Shown here: positions 63,195 to 64,000 of the stretch, in pieces
Position numbering within the stretch: position 1 is the first letter of the stretch
Layout: each line of letters starts with the position of its first letter
Assembly: GCF_905475345.1 (NCBI RefSeq)
Contig: NC_066593.1
Span: 4,879,774-4,943,773, forward strand
Origin: Vespula vulgaris
Taxonomy: Eukaryota > Arthropoda > Insecta > Hymenoptera > Vespidae
Length of the DNA stretch: 64,000 nucleotides
Reading direction: 5' to 3'
Notes under the pieces: model-generated
The model's database searches: none
Told to the model about the DNA's origin: nothing
Seen by the model: only the letters and a program-made list of their open reading frames with translations
Made by a program: the position numbers and the translations under genes

Positions 63195-64000
63195 AAGTCC
63201 TTCGGTTAACGTCATCAAAGCATAAGTCATCACGATTTTGCTTGGAATTGATAAACATTTCTTTTTCCTCTTTCTTCTTTAAGCGGTTATACACATACGC
63301 ACACGCACACATCGCGATGGAAGAGATTTTTTGTTGATACGATCCGATTATTTCGTTGTACGCGTTCGACGACGTAAAGAAATTAGTTGAATCGAGGACA
63401 TTTTTTAATACTTGGTAAGGACAAATTTTCTTTTTTTTTTTTCTCTTTCATTTTTGTTTGTTTGTTTCTTATGTTTACTTATCGTTATACGATTCTAACG
63501 AATTGAAGAGAGTACAATCGATTGCATTCTATGATCGTCGGCGTAATGTCGTTTTATTTATTTATTTCTTTCTTTCTTTCTTTATTTATTTATTTATTTA
63601 TTAAACATTTTTTTTGTTCTTTCAAAAGTCACGGTCCGTCTCGTGCGAAAGTATCTCCGTTAGTTTGACTTATATTCTTAGGAGATAATCTGATTACGAG
63701 TCGAGATATGAGAAGAGAAAAAGGGAGATAGAGAGAGATAGAGAGAAAAGGAAAGGAGATGGTGTGGGGAAGGGAGATGGAGAGAGAAATTTTCCCGGTC
63801 GAACCGGATAATAAATTAGGATAAATCCAAACGATCTTATTAAAATATCGGTTCGCTTTTCTCGTCTCTAATCGCGCGAACGCGCTCAGCTCCTCTCTCT
63901 CTCTCTCTTTCTCTGTCTGTCTCTCTCTCTTTCTCAAGACTGCTGTTCTCATCGACTTTCGATCGACGAAGAAACCGGAAGATCGAGTCCCTTCTTCGCT

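Larger units (their letters stand above)
58524..64000. other. Right-hand non-coding DNA, probably introns of a gene extending past the window
   Basis: Holds (TTCTA)n at 58676-58707, a TCG/TTG block at 59251-59282, CT/GA tracts, GT/CA tracts and a G-rich run at 63160-63194. Apart from the short frame at 59497 I see no coding exon. Confidence 0.45.

Overview
The window looks like eukaryotic nuclear DNA from an insect, most likely a hymenopteran (wasp, ant or bee). It is AT-rich yet keeps many CpG dinucleotides. It is crowded with (CT)n, (TA)n, (ATT)n and tetranucleotide microsatellites. Its genes are split by GT-AG introns and encode proteins of clear animal or insect type. No bacterial genes, CRISPR arrays, rRNA operons or intact transposase genes were found.

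Layout. 1-9,412: a possible small exon at 241-277, then non-coding DNA with a long hairpin (3,671-4,077) and an old tandem duplication (6,203-6,450); much of it may be upstream sequence or the first intron of the next gene. 9,429-17,723 (+): a complete 11-exon SLC16-type monocarboxylate transporter of 674 residues. 17,724-22,200: 3' flank and intergenic repeats. 22,200-34,263: GC-richer, CT-rich promoter and leader DNA of a second gene, with an orphan exon at 27,096-27,177. 34,264-39,621 (+): a five-exon gene for a 485-residue protein I cannot name, with a Gly-rich N-terminus and a globular C-terminal half. Its 3' end runs into a short inverted-repeat element (39,657-40,370). 42,340-46,396: a compact housekeeping cluster made of COA5 (-), a LYSMD3/4-like LysM membrane protein (+) and ribosomal protein S11 (-). 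COA5 and the LysM gene diverge from a 456-bp shared promoter; the LysM gene and RpS11 converge. 46,444-64,000: mostly non-coding and repeat-rich. It holds a plausible but unnamed minus-strand C-terminal coding tail (50,975 down to 49,783), an unrecognised plus-strand ORF (51,786-52,136), a MITE with TA-flanked terminal inverted repeats (54,201-54,639), a GC-rich promoter-like zone near 57,640-57,830, a possible first coding exon at 59,497 and a G-quadruplex candidate at 63,160-63,194.

How the genes fit together. RpS11 (cytosolic translation) and COA5 (cytochrome c oxidase assembly) are ordinary housekeeping genes with tight promoters; RpS11 has a perfect CRE palindrome next to a 5'TOP-like start. 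The transporter moves monocarboxylates or related solutes across a membrane. Perfect and near-perfect TCAAGGTCA-type nuclear-receptor sites lie in and upstream of its first intron, which suggests, without proving, metabolic hormone-receptor control. I see no convincing new multi-gene system. The most interesting items are the transposon-like element that may supply a poly(A) signal, the long hairpin, the spliced minus-strand acidic/Pro-rich tail and the uncharacterised 485-residue protein.
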